A stretch of DNA of 64,000 nt from Ornithodoros turicata (lineage: Eukaryota > Arthropoda > Arachnida > Ixodida > Argasidae): the NCBI RefSeq assembly GCF_037126465.1, contig NC_088204.1, forward strand, positions 21,768,804-21,832,803, in the 5' to 3' direction. The notes under the pieces are model-generated. The model saw only the letters and a program-made list of their open reading frames with translations, was not told the origin of the DNA and made no database searches. Below, in pieces: positions 42,210 to 54,767 of the stretch. Both the position numbers and the translations under genes were made by a program. Position 1 is the first letter of the stretch. Every line of letters starts with the position of its first letter.

Positions 42210-43371
42210 CAGGGTATCGAACCGCCAAAAATACTGGTTCAGTTCGGGTTCGGGTTCTGGTTGCTTGGATTTCGTTCCGGTTCAGCCACACCAAAAATCG
42301 AACTGGTTCGCAAACCGGTTCGCAGCACCGAACCGGTTCAATGTTTCCATTTTATATCTCACATAAAACTGCTTTTATCAGGATTTGCATAGCTTATTAT
42401 AGCTTACTGCCGTTGTCTGTATTGACGTTTTTAGTGGTCAGGTACTCCCTGTAGCGAGAGAAAGGAGAAATGGATGAACACTTCCAAATAGCATCCACGC
42501 TGATGAAGCCGTGTAGTCCGGCTACTTTCTCTTCCGAAAATCTCTCTCTCTGTCTCTCTCCGTTCTTTTTTTTTTTTTTTTCACACGCACAGTGCCAGCA
42601 AGATACACTTCAGGAAGCCTAATAAGATGGGCAGCATTTTACATATAGACGATGGTACTTGCCGGCACACTGCATTCGCATCGGAAACCGTACTGAAGCA
42701 TGTCGAAAATGTCTCCCAGCCTTGCTCTGTCCGAGCCCACCAGCAGTGGACCAGTCAATTCACAATTCAAGGGCAACCCGTGTCACGACACAATTGCATT
42801 ACCAGTAAGCGGAACTACATTTACTTTTCAAACCTCGACCAATCAAGCAGGCAACGTTATGCGTAAACTCCTTCTCCACTTCTCATGTTTCTGGCTTGTT
42901 TAATGAAATGTTGGGCGCTTGCTTAATCCATATTCGTCCTATGGAGGCACACAACGGGCCTACTCCATTCCTGCTTCATTCATTCCGCGTGGCGCTCCCT
43001 CTCTGAAGAGCAGGCCTCGCAGCGCGTGCCTGGGGCGCTAGCCGCGGCGCTCACAAGGACAACTGCCCTTCTTCGTGTTAAAAAGATGCTGAAAGCATGC
43101 TTACTATACGTCTTCGTTTCACTGCTGGGCGAAAAATCCGTGATATGGAGAGCAACGTGTCATCGCTCGGGGATTGAGAGGCACTTGCACTCTTGTGCTG
43201 ACTTCTTTTATGTCTGAACCGTTTTGTCGCGAACCAGTTGCCGCTATTATTTCTTCCGGTTCTGCTCCGGTTCGGGTTCATCAGTGTCACGAAAATTTCG
43301 GTTCGAGTTCGGTTCAGGCAAAAATAACTGTTCGGGTACTGTTTTCGGTTCGGTTTCGGTGCCACACCCTG
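42210..43371. mobile_element. hAT-type element, CAGGGTATCGAACCG ends
   Basis: The ends are CAGGGTATCGAACCGCC at the left and CAGGGTGTGGCACCGAAACC read inward from the right. They are bracketed by TTTTCTCT and CTTTCTCT, an 8-bp duplication with one mismatch. Both subterminal regions are rich in GGTTCGGGTT and AACCGGTTCG motifs (42236-42345 and 43250-43360). The interior holds no recognisable transposase; frames at 42627-42903 are unassigned. It is a non-autonomous hAT derivative with degenerate subterminal repeats. Confidence 0.85.
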
Positions 43372-45208
43372 CTTTCTCTATCTAGGTGGTGTTGTATGGG
43401 TCACAAAAAACCGTCTCCCTATCGTCCTCAAGAAGGCCTACATTGGTCTCCGCAAAAAGAAGGTCATTGGTCTCCGCAAACGATTTGGCCAATCATCGCG
43501 GGAGATCGGTTTTGAGGCGACCAATCCGAGGCCTACTCCGAAAGAAAAGTAAATCTCAGTTTCTTTCGCTAATAAATCACGAGCGACACAACGGATCAAT
43601 CCCGTTCCCTTTGTATTCATGTCAAGGTAACGGCATCTTTCATTACGCGAGGAGAATTTTTTTGCACTTTAGTTCCCCTTTCTGTCGCTTACAGTCATGC
43701 CGCCGCGCTAACGACGGGCACGTGTCAAACACTGTGCGAGGGGCCTATTAGATATAGGCTTAACGACCACCCACGCGCGGCTTCCGCTTCACTTTTACTG
43801 TTTCCTTTGTCTACCGGGAAAAAAAGAACAAGCAAAAACACTGGAGCAGACAAATACGTGCGCGCGAGTAGCTTTCTCGCTCTTTTCGAACGCGGTGGTA
43901 TTTCAGCTCTAGCTATCGTCATCGCCATCACTACTTCCGCCCCCACGACAGGAAGTGAACGTCTTTTTTTGTGTCGTCTGCTATCTGAGAATCGTACAGA
44001 CGTCTTCGTTCCTTCTTCTCAATGCGTCTGTGAAGAGTCGTCGAACTGCTTCCTGATTAGGCGGCGAATGACAGCGTCATCCGTGACGCGTAATTATGCT
44101 CCGCCTTCTTTTTAATTGGTGCGCGATTCGACAAAGACACGTTCGTCCTGTGGGTCGTCTTCGTTTTTAGAGGCGACTTGCAGTGCATGGCCACGGTTCG
44201 TTGAGCTGTTAACGCCGTATTGTTAAGTACGTGGACTGTGTTCCACTCAGGTAGGAATGACATGTTCTCGACCTCATACATGTCATGGTTCCGACATCGA
44301 CACTATTAAATACACTCACAATTTGTTTTAGGGAGATTACGTAGGGTTGCAGCTTGGCTTTGAACATTCAACTTTTGATACATGTTTCGTAGGTTGCATA
44401 TTCACCGATGTTCGCAATGTTTAAAGATATCTTTTCTAATCCAAAGTTAAGAACATTGTTATTCGTATAGATTCTGAAATTTGAAATAGAAAGCTTGAAA
44501 ATTGATTGGTATAAATGCACACAATGCATCGGAAAATGAGTATGGTTTGTGCAACGTTGTTTGTGTCTTCCTGCGGCACCAGCAGACCCCAAAAGGTGGC
44601 GCTCGTGTAATTTTTCAGTGCTTCCATCTGGCTAGTATACATTCTCAAATCATCATATAGCTCCCATGCAGCTAAACTCGAGCCATCATATTTGTAACAA
44701 AACAACAATACGTGGCGATTTGTCGAGTCATAAGATAGGCTTCAGCTCCACTTCTAGTCGGACTGTTCGAAAAAATTCGTTTCTAGCGAACTTTTTCTGA
44801 TTCGAACCGTGACAGGCACGTCATATAACAAACTAGAACAAGCTAGCTGAAACAAGGCTATAGACAGCTCGAAGATTGTGCTTCAGAGACAAGCTTTTCG
44901 CTTTATTAATGGGGTTACCTCTCAAATGTGTTGAATCCCCTGTCACATGAGCATTGGTGGTGCAGTGGAACCCTATAGTCGCCCTTTATCCTACCGAATC
45001 GAATGGCTGCGCTTCCAAATGGTTGGGATCAGTGCTAGGCCTCTGCCCTAGTGTATCACGCAGCACCGTCACACACTACTTTTCTTCGTGGAATTTGTAA
45101 GGGACACTTGTCTCCTTTACACTGGCTGGGCTCACACTGCGACTTTTATGCCCTTGAGAACTTGCATTTTGGCCATGAGGGCATCATGTCATACCAAGGA
45201 TTCGGATG
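43372..45208. other. Unassigned stretch
   Basis: It begins with a short direct repeat (CATTGGTCTCCGCAAA at about 43440 and 43464). No gene is recognised. Confidence 0.4.
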
Positions 45209-45210
45209 TA

Positions 45211-45305
45211 CACTCTAAGAAAAGAGGAGTAATTACGTTTGTACTTTATACTTCGTATTAGTACTTCTCATTCTATAGTCCCTGACCCTAAAATTTACTC
45301 CCCGC
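45211..45305 (+). mobile_element. Left end of a CACTCTAAGAAAA MITE
   Basis: TA then CACTCTAAGAAAAGAGGAGT (45211-45230) matches the end of the MITE at 30327-30653. TTACTCCCCGCGACTAG follows. I could not find the matching right end, so this is a fragment. Confidence 0.6.
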
Positions 45306-46390
45306 GACTAGTGGTTGTGGCAATACATCCATGTAAAAAACCCGGGCATGTTGGTGTCGGTCTTGCATGATGAACTAGCACTGGGAAGAGGGACAGAGTG
45401 AAGAAGAAGACGACGACAGGACAGGTGCTACAAATTTACTCGTACATCGCCACTATCAGTATTTCTTGTTGTAGTACTTTGTTTTTTTGCGCCCTAATAC
45501 CCTCCTCAAGACGCCGTTGTTTTTGTGGGTTGTACAGATCGTAACGTATACAGGTCAAATGGATCGATGCGACTGTAGCATCATGCGGAGAAACACCTCA
45601 TCCCATCGCCATGCAGGTAGTAGTTGTTGTCTTCACAATGTGTTCTTCGTTCCATGAAATCCTTCTCCGCAACGGTTTGGACAGGTGACTTTTTCCCAAC
45701 CTACACGGGGGGGGGGGGGGGTTGCAACGAATGTTCGTGCATGCTACATTCGTACAGAACCCAAAGGCCTCTGAACCGTTGCATCCCATTCGATGTACGC
45801 TTGTTGGAAGATATTCCTACTCGTTCCTTCCATGGTAACAGAAGACCACCAGCAGGTCTGAAACCGTACTCGCCATAAAACTGCCGAATACTTCATCCGA
45901 ACTGATAAACCTGCCACTCCCATGTAGACTCTTAAGCCAAACGAAACACGTTTATCTTGAACATGCACTGGGAGAAGTACGTGCCATAAAGAGGGCCGCT
46001 CCCGTATGATCCATCGTTTCCAGACGGCTGAACACCACAAGCTGGGCGTTGTGTCTGTCAAGGTCTCAGGTCTGTACTCGCCCCGTAAAATGTGAGTTCA
46101 GTAGTGCCTCCTCTAATCCTCTTTCGGCCTAACGTAAGGTAAAGGCTGTTTCTTTTACTTCGGTTACGAATGTGGACGGTCATCGTTTCCAGCTCTGTAG
46201 GAATCCCCGATTGTTTAATTATTTTTAAATTCATATGCGTTATGGATGGTTGAATTAGCGTGTAAGCACGATAAGAGGGATGACTGATGCGCTGAAGCAC
46301 TCGTGCTCATGGTAGACGTCTAAGACACAATTTATTCCCGGCGTATAGGCACGTGAACGTATACAAAGTGCCTGTTGTACGTGTTACTTG
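45306..46390. other. Unassigned stretch
   Basis: A G-run lies at 45707-45721. Minus-strand frames at 45744-46300 show protein-like pieces in shifting frames, but I recognise no family. No gene is called. Confidence 0.35.
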
Positions 46391-46490
46391 CGAAAAATAC
46401 TTTGACTTAAGTACTTTTTAAAAGGTACTTTTTTACCTTATCTCGCGGGCTTGTCATTTACTTTTTATCTAAAGGTACTTTCGTTGACTC
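46391..46490 (+). mobile_element. hAT-like fragment, AAGTACTTTTT motifs
   Basis: GCGAAAAATACTTTGACTTA, AGTACTTTTTAAAAGGTAC and AAAGGTACTTTCG match the subterminal style of a widespread hAT MITE family. The terminal CAG and the target duplication are missing. Confidence 0.5.
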
Positions 46491-47316
46491 AGGGAAACCA
46501 GGGGTTTATGCAGGGTAACTTGCGCGTTTTCGAAGTACCAAGCAAATGGGCAGAAGACGGACCCTTAACACTCCGCACCCCCGATCTTGAATTTTCGAGT
46601 ATTGACGAATCGCTCGGAAGTAAGATTAAACCGTGTGAAGTAAAATGTCCCGGTTGTAGCACTTATGCATGTGTAGTAGGATGAGGCCCTCAGAAGCTGA
46701 TTTGAAGCCCGTATCCTGTTATTCACCTCACCTGACGAATGTTTATCATACTGGCCAAACATAGCGCTCTGTCGTATCGTATGTTCTTTGTCCTTGTTAA
46801 GTTGCGCGTTTAGCATCGTGCTCAAGACTTTTTGTACGTGCGGCGTAACATGCAGTCGACGGTACGTTCATATTGTAAAGACTATAGTACGGCCCATGGA
46901 AAGGGTTCATAGTCACTCTAACCTTACATCCATTCGCTGGGGCATCAGAACATAGCAACCGATATCAAACAGTGAAAGTGTTCACTAATAGTATATAATA
47001 TATATATAAGTATATAATAGTATATAATTTCGGCTGTAACAGGCCTCAGCGACAAAGAGAGACACTTGGACCATACCGTTGACGTCAGTGGTAGTCTCCC
47101 AAAGACAACTTGGCGGTCTGATCAAATTGTACCTCAATGAGTGCTGCTCACTGAGCAACCAAAACTCGTTAACCAAAACTTTACAAAAATTAATTTAATC
47201 ACGGTTGAACGCTCGCTGTTGCTGTTTGCAGCTGGTCGCACCGACGCGACCTACTACTTCTCCATTTTTTCTTTCTTTTCTATATCTATCTATGTTTGCT
47301 ACCATGCGGCCACCCC
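46491..47316. other. Unassigned stretch
   Basis: A TATA-rich tract lies at 46990-47030. No gene is recognised. Confidence 0.4.
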
Positions 47317-47318
47317 TA

Positions 47319-47512
47319 CACTCTAAAAACAAAACTTCTCCTCAGAACACGCTGTAAGTCAATTAACATTCGGAAGGACATCGTCCTGTCCTGTGATTGT
47401 TAAAGAGTGCTAAAAATGGGAAACACACGCCTTTTCTGTAGCACTTTACACATACTGGTTGGTTGGTCGGTCGGTTGAGCGTGCTATGCGGTGAAGTTCT
47501 GCCTTTAGGATG
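47319..47512. mobile_element. TA-flanked MITE, same family as 37829
   Basis: TA flanks both ends (47317-47318 and 47513-47514). The left end is CACTCTAAAAACAAAACTTC. The right end, read inward, is CATCCTAAAGGCAGAACTTC followed by ACCGCATAGCACGCT, which matches the arm of the element at 37829-38243. It is 194 bp with no coding capacity. Confidence 0.82.
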
Positions 47513-47514
47513 TA

Positions 47515-48455
47515 TAGACGTCTTAATAAATTGAATTTTGAATTTGAAACTTTATTTCACATTGTGACAAAGTACAATGTGGGACGTCCAAAGCTGCAGG
47601 CAGCAGCTTGTAAAAATATAGAAGGGAAGGGATTCGGTTCAGAGCACGTTGGACTTGGAATATCATTTTAAAACAAGGAAGCCCCACCCACCGCTTTTCA
47701 GCTTAACCTTTTTTCTTTCACTTCCCCTTCCCTCTTATTTGTAACAATGCATGGTACACACGCAACTCCGATTCCTTTTTGTATCTACTGTGATCCAGCA
47801 CGTACTGTTTTCGCAAAACTTCCGCAGCCTTCGTTATGGACGTACGTCGAAGTGCCATGTCGATGGCCTTTTACCAAGCATCCGACGTATACAAACCCTC
47901 GAAGGGCGATGGCGGTATACCTCCGTGTTTCCTATACACGAGCTTTTGATAATCCTCTTACATGCGTCCGCATACTTTGGATTCTCCGTGGTTAAGATAT
48001 GCAAAACTGTGATCTGATGCCCATCAGTTCGTAAACCCTCAGCTGCGATGCAGACCCGATACGGAATATACGCGACATTGTTCCGCTGCTTTAGCAAGCC
48101 AGCTGTGAGGAGATAAAAAAGCTTTCGAGTCGCCTTGGCACAGTCTGCACGTTGAATGCAGTGCAAACGAAACAAAAAAGAATCGCTCCACTTTAGCAGT
48201 TAGCGGTTAGTTGATTGTACCTCCGCTATGCTGTATTCAACACGCGCGAAGGGAAAATGTTCCACACAAGCACCACGCCAGCTAAGGCGTGTGGGTGAGC
48301 TTTGTTCGAGTCAAGTACAAGTAGTTGTTTGTAACAAGTAGGTTGTCTGCGGCGGGCGAATTGACATGAATACAAAGGCTTCAATGACGGCGTTGCAAAG
48401 GACAGTCGATACGAATGGCGTTGCGTGTGTGTGTGTTACAGTGGGAATTTTGTTC
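47515..48455. other. Unassigned stretch
   Basis: A 113-codon minus-strand frame at 47834-48175 has a plausible residue mix but no recognised domain and no convincing start or splice sites. AATAAA-like motifs lie near 47524. No gene is called. Confidence 0.35.
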
Positions 48456-48800
48456 GGGGCTCGCCCGGAGTTTTCCATAAGGTCTCTGGAAGATCTCCAA
48501 GCGAATGTCCTCCATTTCCTTTGAATGTGGGAATCCTACCACTACTACGAGAAATACGAACTATGAGCCTTATCTTGCGATGTATGGCTCTTTTCGTTTC
48601 TTCAATCTTTTTTTTTGTTTCTTTTTTTTTGTATAAGTCAATCTCCATTCGCGCCGCGTAGAAAATGTGCCAAACCCAATTTACGAACACAAACTCCCCT
48701 GTCCCCCACGCCTTCCTGCTGTCCTCTCTCCACCAGTCCACGTCTGTACGCTATTCATAGCCATAGTTGCTTGGTGGCGCAAACACGGAACTAAAAAAAA
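48456..48800 (+). mobile_element. SINE body and 3' end, degraded
   Basis: CCTGCTGTCCTCTCTCCACC, CCACGTCTGTACGCTATTCA, TAGCCATAGTTGCTTGG and AACACGGAACT with an A-run and (AC)n match the 3' end of the SINE at 29018-29316. Upstream, TTTTCC...GGAAGATCTCCAAGCG resembles its body. A T-rich stretch (48605-48635) interrupts it. The head is missing. Confidence 0.7.
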
Positions 48801-50501
48801 ACACACACACACCAAAATCAACCACTCAGACAGGCGTGGAAGTACACCAAATGCAAATAATATCTGTTATTTTTGTTTTCACTGACGCTGCCCGCGGACA
48901 CATCAAGCGAATCACTTCAAATCACACCAAGCGAGTCATCCGCATAAAGTGTTTGGAACGAATTACTTAATGCAAGTACCTCTCAAGGCAACGAATTTCT
49001 CCTATACGCCGCCATAAAGCGAACGCGGGAAGCACGTGCAGGAAGTCTGCAGTTGATTGGTCAATCATGAATCAATCAATATACACCGGAACAATCCGAC
49101 GACGTTCTTTTCGTTTCGTTTCTGTTTTCACATGCAGTCCTGACGGCATACTTTCGCTCCCTCGTGCAGGTTTTCTTTTTGTTGTCGTCGTGTATATGGG
49201 CTGCCAAGAGAAGACGCATGGCCATATCAGTCATCAGTCTCCAGATGTCTTTGTAGTAATGAATGCTGGGAAAAGGGCTTTCTTTTTTCCAGCGAGGCAC
49301 CTGCGCGTGTCACTGACCGACATTCAAAGGCTGTTGTGTGTACATTGCAACGCTGCCAGGTGGCGTTCCTTGCGGAGACAGTCCTATGTAATGCAGGATG
49401 AAGACGCAGGATGTGCACGCAACGTTCTGCGGCATATTACAGGTTCGTCAAGTACATGCTTGCAGCCGGCCCTTGAACTGCTTTGTAAAACTTGCAAAGT
49501 TTCAGCCTGTTCCAACCTATTCAGCATTTTCTACGCTGGATTTTTTTTAGTGTTTGTTGGCTCGTTTATTTGTCTGGAGCAGATCGAAAATTACACTGTA
49601 CGTCGCTCTTGAAAGCGTCTTCTGAGCGTCGATTGCTCTACCCATTTCTCCGAGCACTTTACTCAAACTTTATCCCGTGCTACCTCCGTCATAGCTCGCA
49701 ATATTTCACCCTTACTCTCTCTCTCTCTTCATCGAGCTTTTGTAGAGTACCCTTTAATAGTTGTGGTTTTTCTCTCGGCTGCGTTGCTCCGTACGTAGCC
49801 CATAGACAGGATCCTGTAAGTTGATCCCAGCTCAGCTATCCTGTAGGTTGATGATACAACATCCTGTTTTTGTGCACCTTGAATTTTGATTAATTTTTAT
49901 TTATATTGCCATTGGCCTAATGAAGGTTCATAAAAAAAAGTTTCTTTGCTGCTTGCAACATTTCCTTTTCCTTCTTTCACTCGTTGTGAAAGGTAACCTG
50001 GTTCTTTTGGAATCGAGTTTTGCCCTTTTGTCTTTTCATTTATCGGGACACTCTGCTTGCCTCAAGTGCAAGGTCCATCTGGATCTCAACGTTTCTTATG
50101 TAGTTCTTTCCGACTTTTTGTTTCTGCTTTCCATTTTCCCACAAGTGAAAGCTGATCTGATTTCCGTCACATTCGGTTCTCTGGATACTCATGCCCTTCT
50201 CTGTCAATACCTGGCTCTGTCTACACTTTTATTAAAGGGCCAGTCCAGACACAGAACTAGTGCTAAGTAAACACTGCCACATGCTTTCTTACGATGGTCA
50301 CAGTTAGGGTGCAAAATCTTTCAACTAAACTCGCATCCTATTATTTAAAATTGCGGTATGTAGGCAGCGGCTTCACAGTCATGATGTTACTGTCACTACC
50401 TTGCTCTTTTTGTTCTTCCGAGCATCCAAGCCACTGATTCGAGTCAAAACTCGCTGATTACGTTTTATGGTACCTCAAGACAGTCCGCAATTATCCTTAC
50501 C
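48801..50501. other. Unassigned stretch
   Basis: The largest frame, 181 codons (49067-49612 +), has no domain and is overlapped by open minus-strand frames, so it is about what chance gives in 64 kb. 49860-50270 is T-rich. No gene is called. Confidence 0.35.
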
Positions 50502-50757
50502 CAGTGGCGTCACTAGGGTACGCGTCACCCGGTGTTGGAGCTCTTTGCGTCCCCCCCTCCCCCCTAATGGATACCTTTCCATACGAGACGGTATACGCGA
50601 TATTTAACAATACATCCTTCCAGAGGGAGAATAAAAATCGCTTGTTCGCAGAGGTCTCATGTCCTCGCAGAGAAAGAGAGGTACTGGTGCGGCGCGTACG
50701 TCACGCCCTTCCCTTGCGTCAGCGGGTGCGGACCGCACTCCCCTAGTGACGCCAGTG
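50502..50757. mobile_element. 256-bp MITE, CAGTGGCGTCACTAGGG ends
   Basis: The left end is CAGTGGCGTCACTAGGGTAC and the right end, read inward, is CACTGGCGTCACTAGGGGAG. This is a familiar hAT-like MITE terminus across animals. The interior is non-coding. Flanking 8-mers do not match, so the target duplication is lost. Confidence 0.82.
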
Positions 50758-51073
50758 TCGCTGGCACACCTTCTGATGTGAGCAAAGGTGTCGCAGCCCA
50801 TGGTCAAACCGAAACTGGATGCTCATATGCGGTTCGTAGCTAATCGGGTAATTACGACAGTGACCACTAGTGGCACTGCTTGACATCAGTTTGGGAGAGG
50901 AAAGTGTCTGGACGGTATCATATCATGGCAAGCATGGTTTGTTTGCTGCATGCTATCTTCCCTGCCACGCCACCTTGACAAATGCCTGATAGTTCAAAGA
51001 ACGTGACGTAGTCAATACGAAGTCCACCAATCACGAGTGTCAGACGAGCCACTATGAGCCGCATGGGCAGCCA
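50758..51073. other. Unassigned stretch
   Basis: Nothing recognisable. Confidence 0.4.
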
Positions 51074-51165
51074 CGGTGGTGGTGGTGGTGATGGTGAAAG
51101 GGCTTGCCGTTGTCGGCCTCACGTATGTGGGCAACGTCACGACTGACGCCCTGGGGAAATGTGCG
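51074..51165 (-). mobile_element. SINE 3' end fragment
   Basis: The plus strand reads GGTGGTGGTGGTGATGG, GGCTTGCCGTTGTCGGCCTC and CAACGTCACGACTGACGCCC, the complement of the SINE 3' body and (CAC)n tail seen at 31858-31948. Confidence 0.8.
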
Positions 51166-53471
51166 TCCACACTAGCCACAAATCGTCTGCGGCGATTGTC
51201 TGAAGCAGACGACGTCCCGACCAATCCCGACATTGTGCAGACATTATCTGTGCACGTGGATGCAAGAAGAGGATGCATTGAGCCGGCGTTCTTTATATCT
51301 CTGGGCGGCTCTGGCAGTGAACCTTTTTCTTCGTCCAAAATCATTGGCGCACTCATGGTTTCGGTTTAGCTAGTCACGTGAGTACGAGTAGACGAAACGT
51401 AGCACCAAGTCCTTCGCGTAGCAACGAGTGCTGGAACTACTACCCCCTGTGCTGGGAACCTTGCGAATGTCCGTGTGTCTATGTATAGTAGGTCGTGCTT
51501 TGAGCCTCAATCAGGCCAGAACCGCGCCCATAACGGCGTATTGGCACGTTGAGCACGCTCTCGTCAGCATTTTACCAGCGGACGAGAATGCTCGCCCCTC
51601 GAGACAAAGCGCAATATAGAAGCGTGGACCGCCCCGAATCGCGAGCCAAACGAGCGGACCATTTACCCAAGCGGCAGAATACAAAGACTTCTTTCGTATA
51701 TACTACGATTACGTGATCCCTAATCTAGGTCAGGAAACGCTCAGAATAGTCTGGTGTAAATTGAGAAAGAGAAATAAGTGTGAGAAGAAGAAGACGCTGG
51801 AAAACGGTTGCAAATTGTTGGCTGACCTTGGAATAGGTACCCGGGCAATCCACCTGAGGGAGATATAGGGCACAGCCGTGCGGCCAGACGGGCGAATTAC
51901 CTGGCTGTTCGAATACAATGCCAGACACGTTTCGTAAAATGTTCAGCGTAGACCGTGTACGTGTAGTCTTCTGGACTTTAAATGTCTTTTACTTTAAATC
52001 ACTTTACACGTCGGTTAAATGCCTGTAAACAGTTGGGCAGGGGAACGCGGTGATTTCGAGATAGTATCACTGATGCAATCTGGTACCAGTGAAGAGTGTA
52101 CCTGTATGTAAAATACGAAAAGTGACGAAAGCATGGTAAGCTAAATCCACCATTGCTTGCAAGAAACTCGACAGTGCTTGCAGCAGAGCCACTCGCGCTG
52201 CCCAACAACCCAAGACCTAGTTGAGTCAAAGTCGCTTCCAGGACAACGGCGACTGAGTATGTACATTACTTTACTTATATTTTATTGGTCGCCACATGTG
52301 TGTACCAGTAGTGTCAGCAATACATCGCTATAACAAGCAGAAAATAAAAGCGAAAAGGACCGCAGCATTTTCAAAATGACGTTTGAAACGTTTGTTTCAC
52401 AATAGCCAGGGTTAAGGTACTCCACCTCAGTGGTGGAACATGCTATGCCACCGGCTTCACCTGTGAGTTGTTGTCTTTCTTCACAACGGGCAATGATCAG
52501 CTTTGTCAGATTCTCGACAAAAGATCTAGAAACCGGTTTATAACGCCATTCCGTCATAACGAGCTGCTCACCATGTTGCCCACAAACCTTCAGCGCGGTA
52601 GAAAAGAGTCTTTCTCGGACATTCCTTTCTGTTAGACACATATTACGCTTGAGAATCTCTTTGCGTCCTCTCCCCAACAAAAGAAGTCAGCAAAAGAAGA
52701 TGGCAACGAAAAGACATCCCTTACACGCTCGCTGATTTCCGAAAAGTAGGACATATTCTGGTACAACGAATAGAATAAAAAAAAAAAAAGAAGAAAAAGA
52801 AGCAGTCTCGTTTTCGTGAGGCCTCCGAAAAGTCCGACCAGAAAGCGAATTCCTGTCCGTATGCATCGTGTACGACTGTCTGCACGGGCAAAGCACATCG
52901 TATGTCCGTACCTTGTGCCCGCTCTGCTCCACTAACTTTTCCGCGACGGCTCCCTGAACATCCGTCTGTCGTCCGTTTCGTCTGGCTTAACGAATGATCA
53001 CTGTCCGCTTTAACCTTGGCGTCTTTCAAACGGTACTTTTTTTATCGTGTAATAAATAGGGCCCGGTATTTTTGGCACTTTAAAGGCCCGACATGGACTG
53101 ACATTTAAGAAAAAAAAACAGTAAAAAGAAAATAAGCACATTATCCTGAGGATGTAAACTGACTCTCTCGTAAAGCTTTTCACTATATGAGATGCCGGAT
53201 GAGATCCCCACGTCACACCCCCCTGTGCTTGAGCTCGTTGAAATAATATGATACTTACACAAGCTTCAACTCCTCGTTTTTTCTTTCTTCCTTTTTTTCT
53301 CTCTCTGCTAGATGATCTGGGTAGCTTGTCCCGCGGTAACCGGGCTCACAGCTCCATATTTTTTTCCTCTGCAATCATCATCATAATAATAATACTTCTA
53401 TAGATGGCGGCCATTCCCAAGATGGTAGCACTTATACACTGATACCTTAGCCGCTCATTGTCCTTAAAGTG
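51166..53471. other. Unassigned stretch
   Basis: A-runs lie at 52777-52788 and 53108-53118. Minus-strand frames at 52282-52680 and 52564-52932 are open but unrecognised. No gene is called. Confidence 0.35.
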
Positions 53472-53523
53472 CGCTATAACGAATCATGTTTTCGGTATAC
53501 TGAAAACGTGATTCGTTATAGCG
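53472..53523. repeat. 52-bp hairpin
   Basis: CGCTATAACGAATCATGTTTTC pairs with GAAAACGTGATTCGTTATAGCG (one mismatch) around an 8-bp loop, GGTATACT. It may be the core of a small MITE; no ends are resolved. Confidence 0.85.
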
Positions 53524-54767
53524 ATATAACTCGGCCAACCACGAAGGAAACGCCACGAACGGATGCGTGTTTTAATCCTATCTTCTACCTAAACATCTTC
53601 TAGCTATCCAAAGTGTCTTCAGTTACTTGCATGAAAGCAACGCACAGTCGTGAACAAAAAGAAAAAAAAAGGAAAAGAGAGAGAAAATATACCATTGAGC
53701 ACGTACCTAATATGGCACACTTGCACGACGCTTCTACCATGCTCTACCGCGGTCGTCGGAGGCCAAAATCACGCTTTGCTGCACGAGCGGCGTGTCGCAC
53801 GGAGAGTTGGAACATAGTTAGCACGATGGAAAGTAATTGTTCTGAGGCTGCTACGTACAAAGGGACAAACTGGCTTTTGGCCTGGCGTCTGGCTCTTTCG
53901 ATGACTGCCATATTTCGTAGTTAGCAGCAACCTTGTTCTTATTTCTTGTGCCGGAAATCTCCGACACACGAACTCCAGGTGGTCGATATTATCCGCAGTC
54001 CTACCCCGCGGCACGTGCAACACGTCGCCACACATACAGGCAGACAATCCTTGTACCTGTCGAACACATTACCATTACAATTAGTTTTTGTGTGTAACTA
54101 CACATTACAAGCAAGAAGAGGTGGACAAAGAGGGCAAGGTTAAAAAAAGGCAAGTTTGGAATGAGATGTAGAAAAAGGCAGGCAAACTGGAAAGTGTCGC
54201 GTTTAGGCACTCTTAGGCATTTATAGGCATATGCCTAAGATCCGGGCCCTAGTAATAAATAACTACGGCAATTTATGTATTTGTCTCAAGTGGTCTCTGT
54301 TCTGTAATCGTTATGGACATATTCAGTGGAGGAAAAAGATACTTCACGTTTCGGGCTGCGTCTGAAAAGGCAATAAACGTAAAATATACTTTATGAATGT
54401 GTGGGGACGTAGCATGTTCCTGAAACTTGTTTTAAGAGTAGCGCTTCTTGCATTCCGTTTTCTTTCCTTAGAGCGTAAGAAGCTATAAATAGAAAATTGT
54501 CTTGGAGCAGCTTATTTATGAAACTACTTTCTGGTTTACTGTGCCAGATTATTAGCGCGAAACAAATTTGTTGAGTCTGGTCCTGTCCCTGCCCTAACAC
54601 ATCCTCATGCTCAAAGAAATGATACCGTTTACAAATTTATTTATTTGTCACACATCTAGAATATACTATGCCATAGACGGATGGACGTGTATACGTACAT
54701 GCATACTAATCATGCTGTCAACAAGTACCCTAAGGAGAAATTCATCTGTTTTCACTCATTCACATTT
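53524..54767. other. Unassigned stretch
   Basis: 54008-54050 resembles 944-990 (see there). No gene is recognised. Confidence 0.4.

Noticed and set aside
47834..48175. 113-codon minus-strand frame of plausible composition
   Set aside because: I could not assign a family or find supporting splice sites, so it is only mentioned in the stretch note.
49067..49612. 181-codon plus-strand frame
   Set aside because: No domain, no codon character, and open minus-strand frames overlap it. About one frame of this size is expected by chance in 64 kb.
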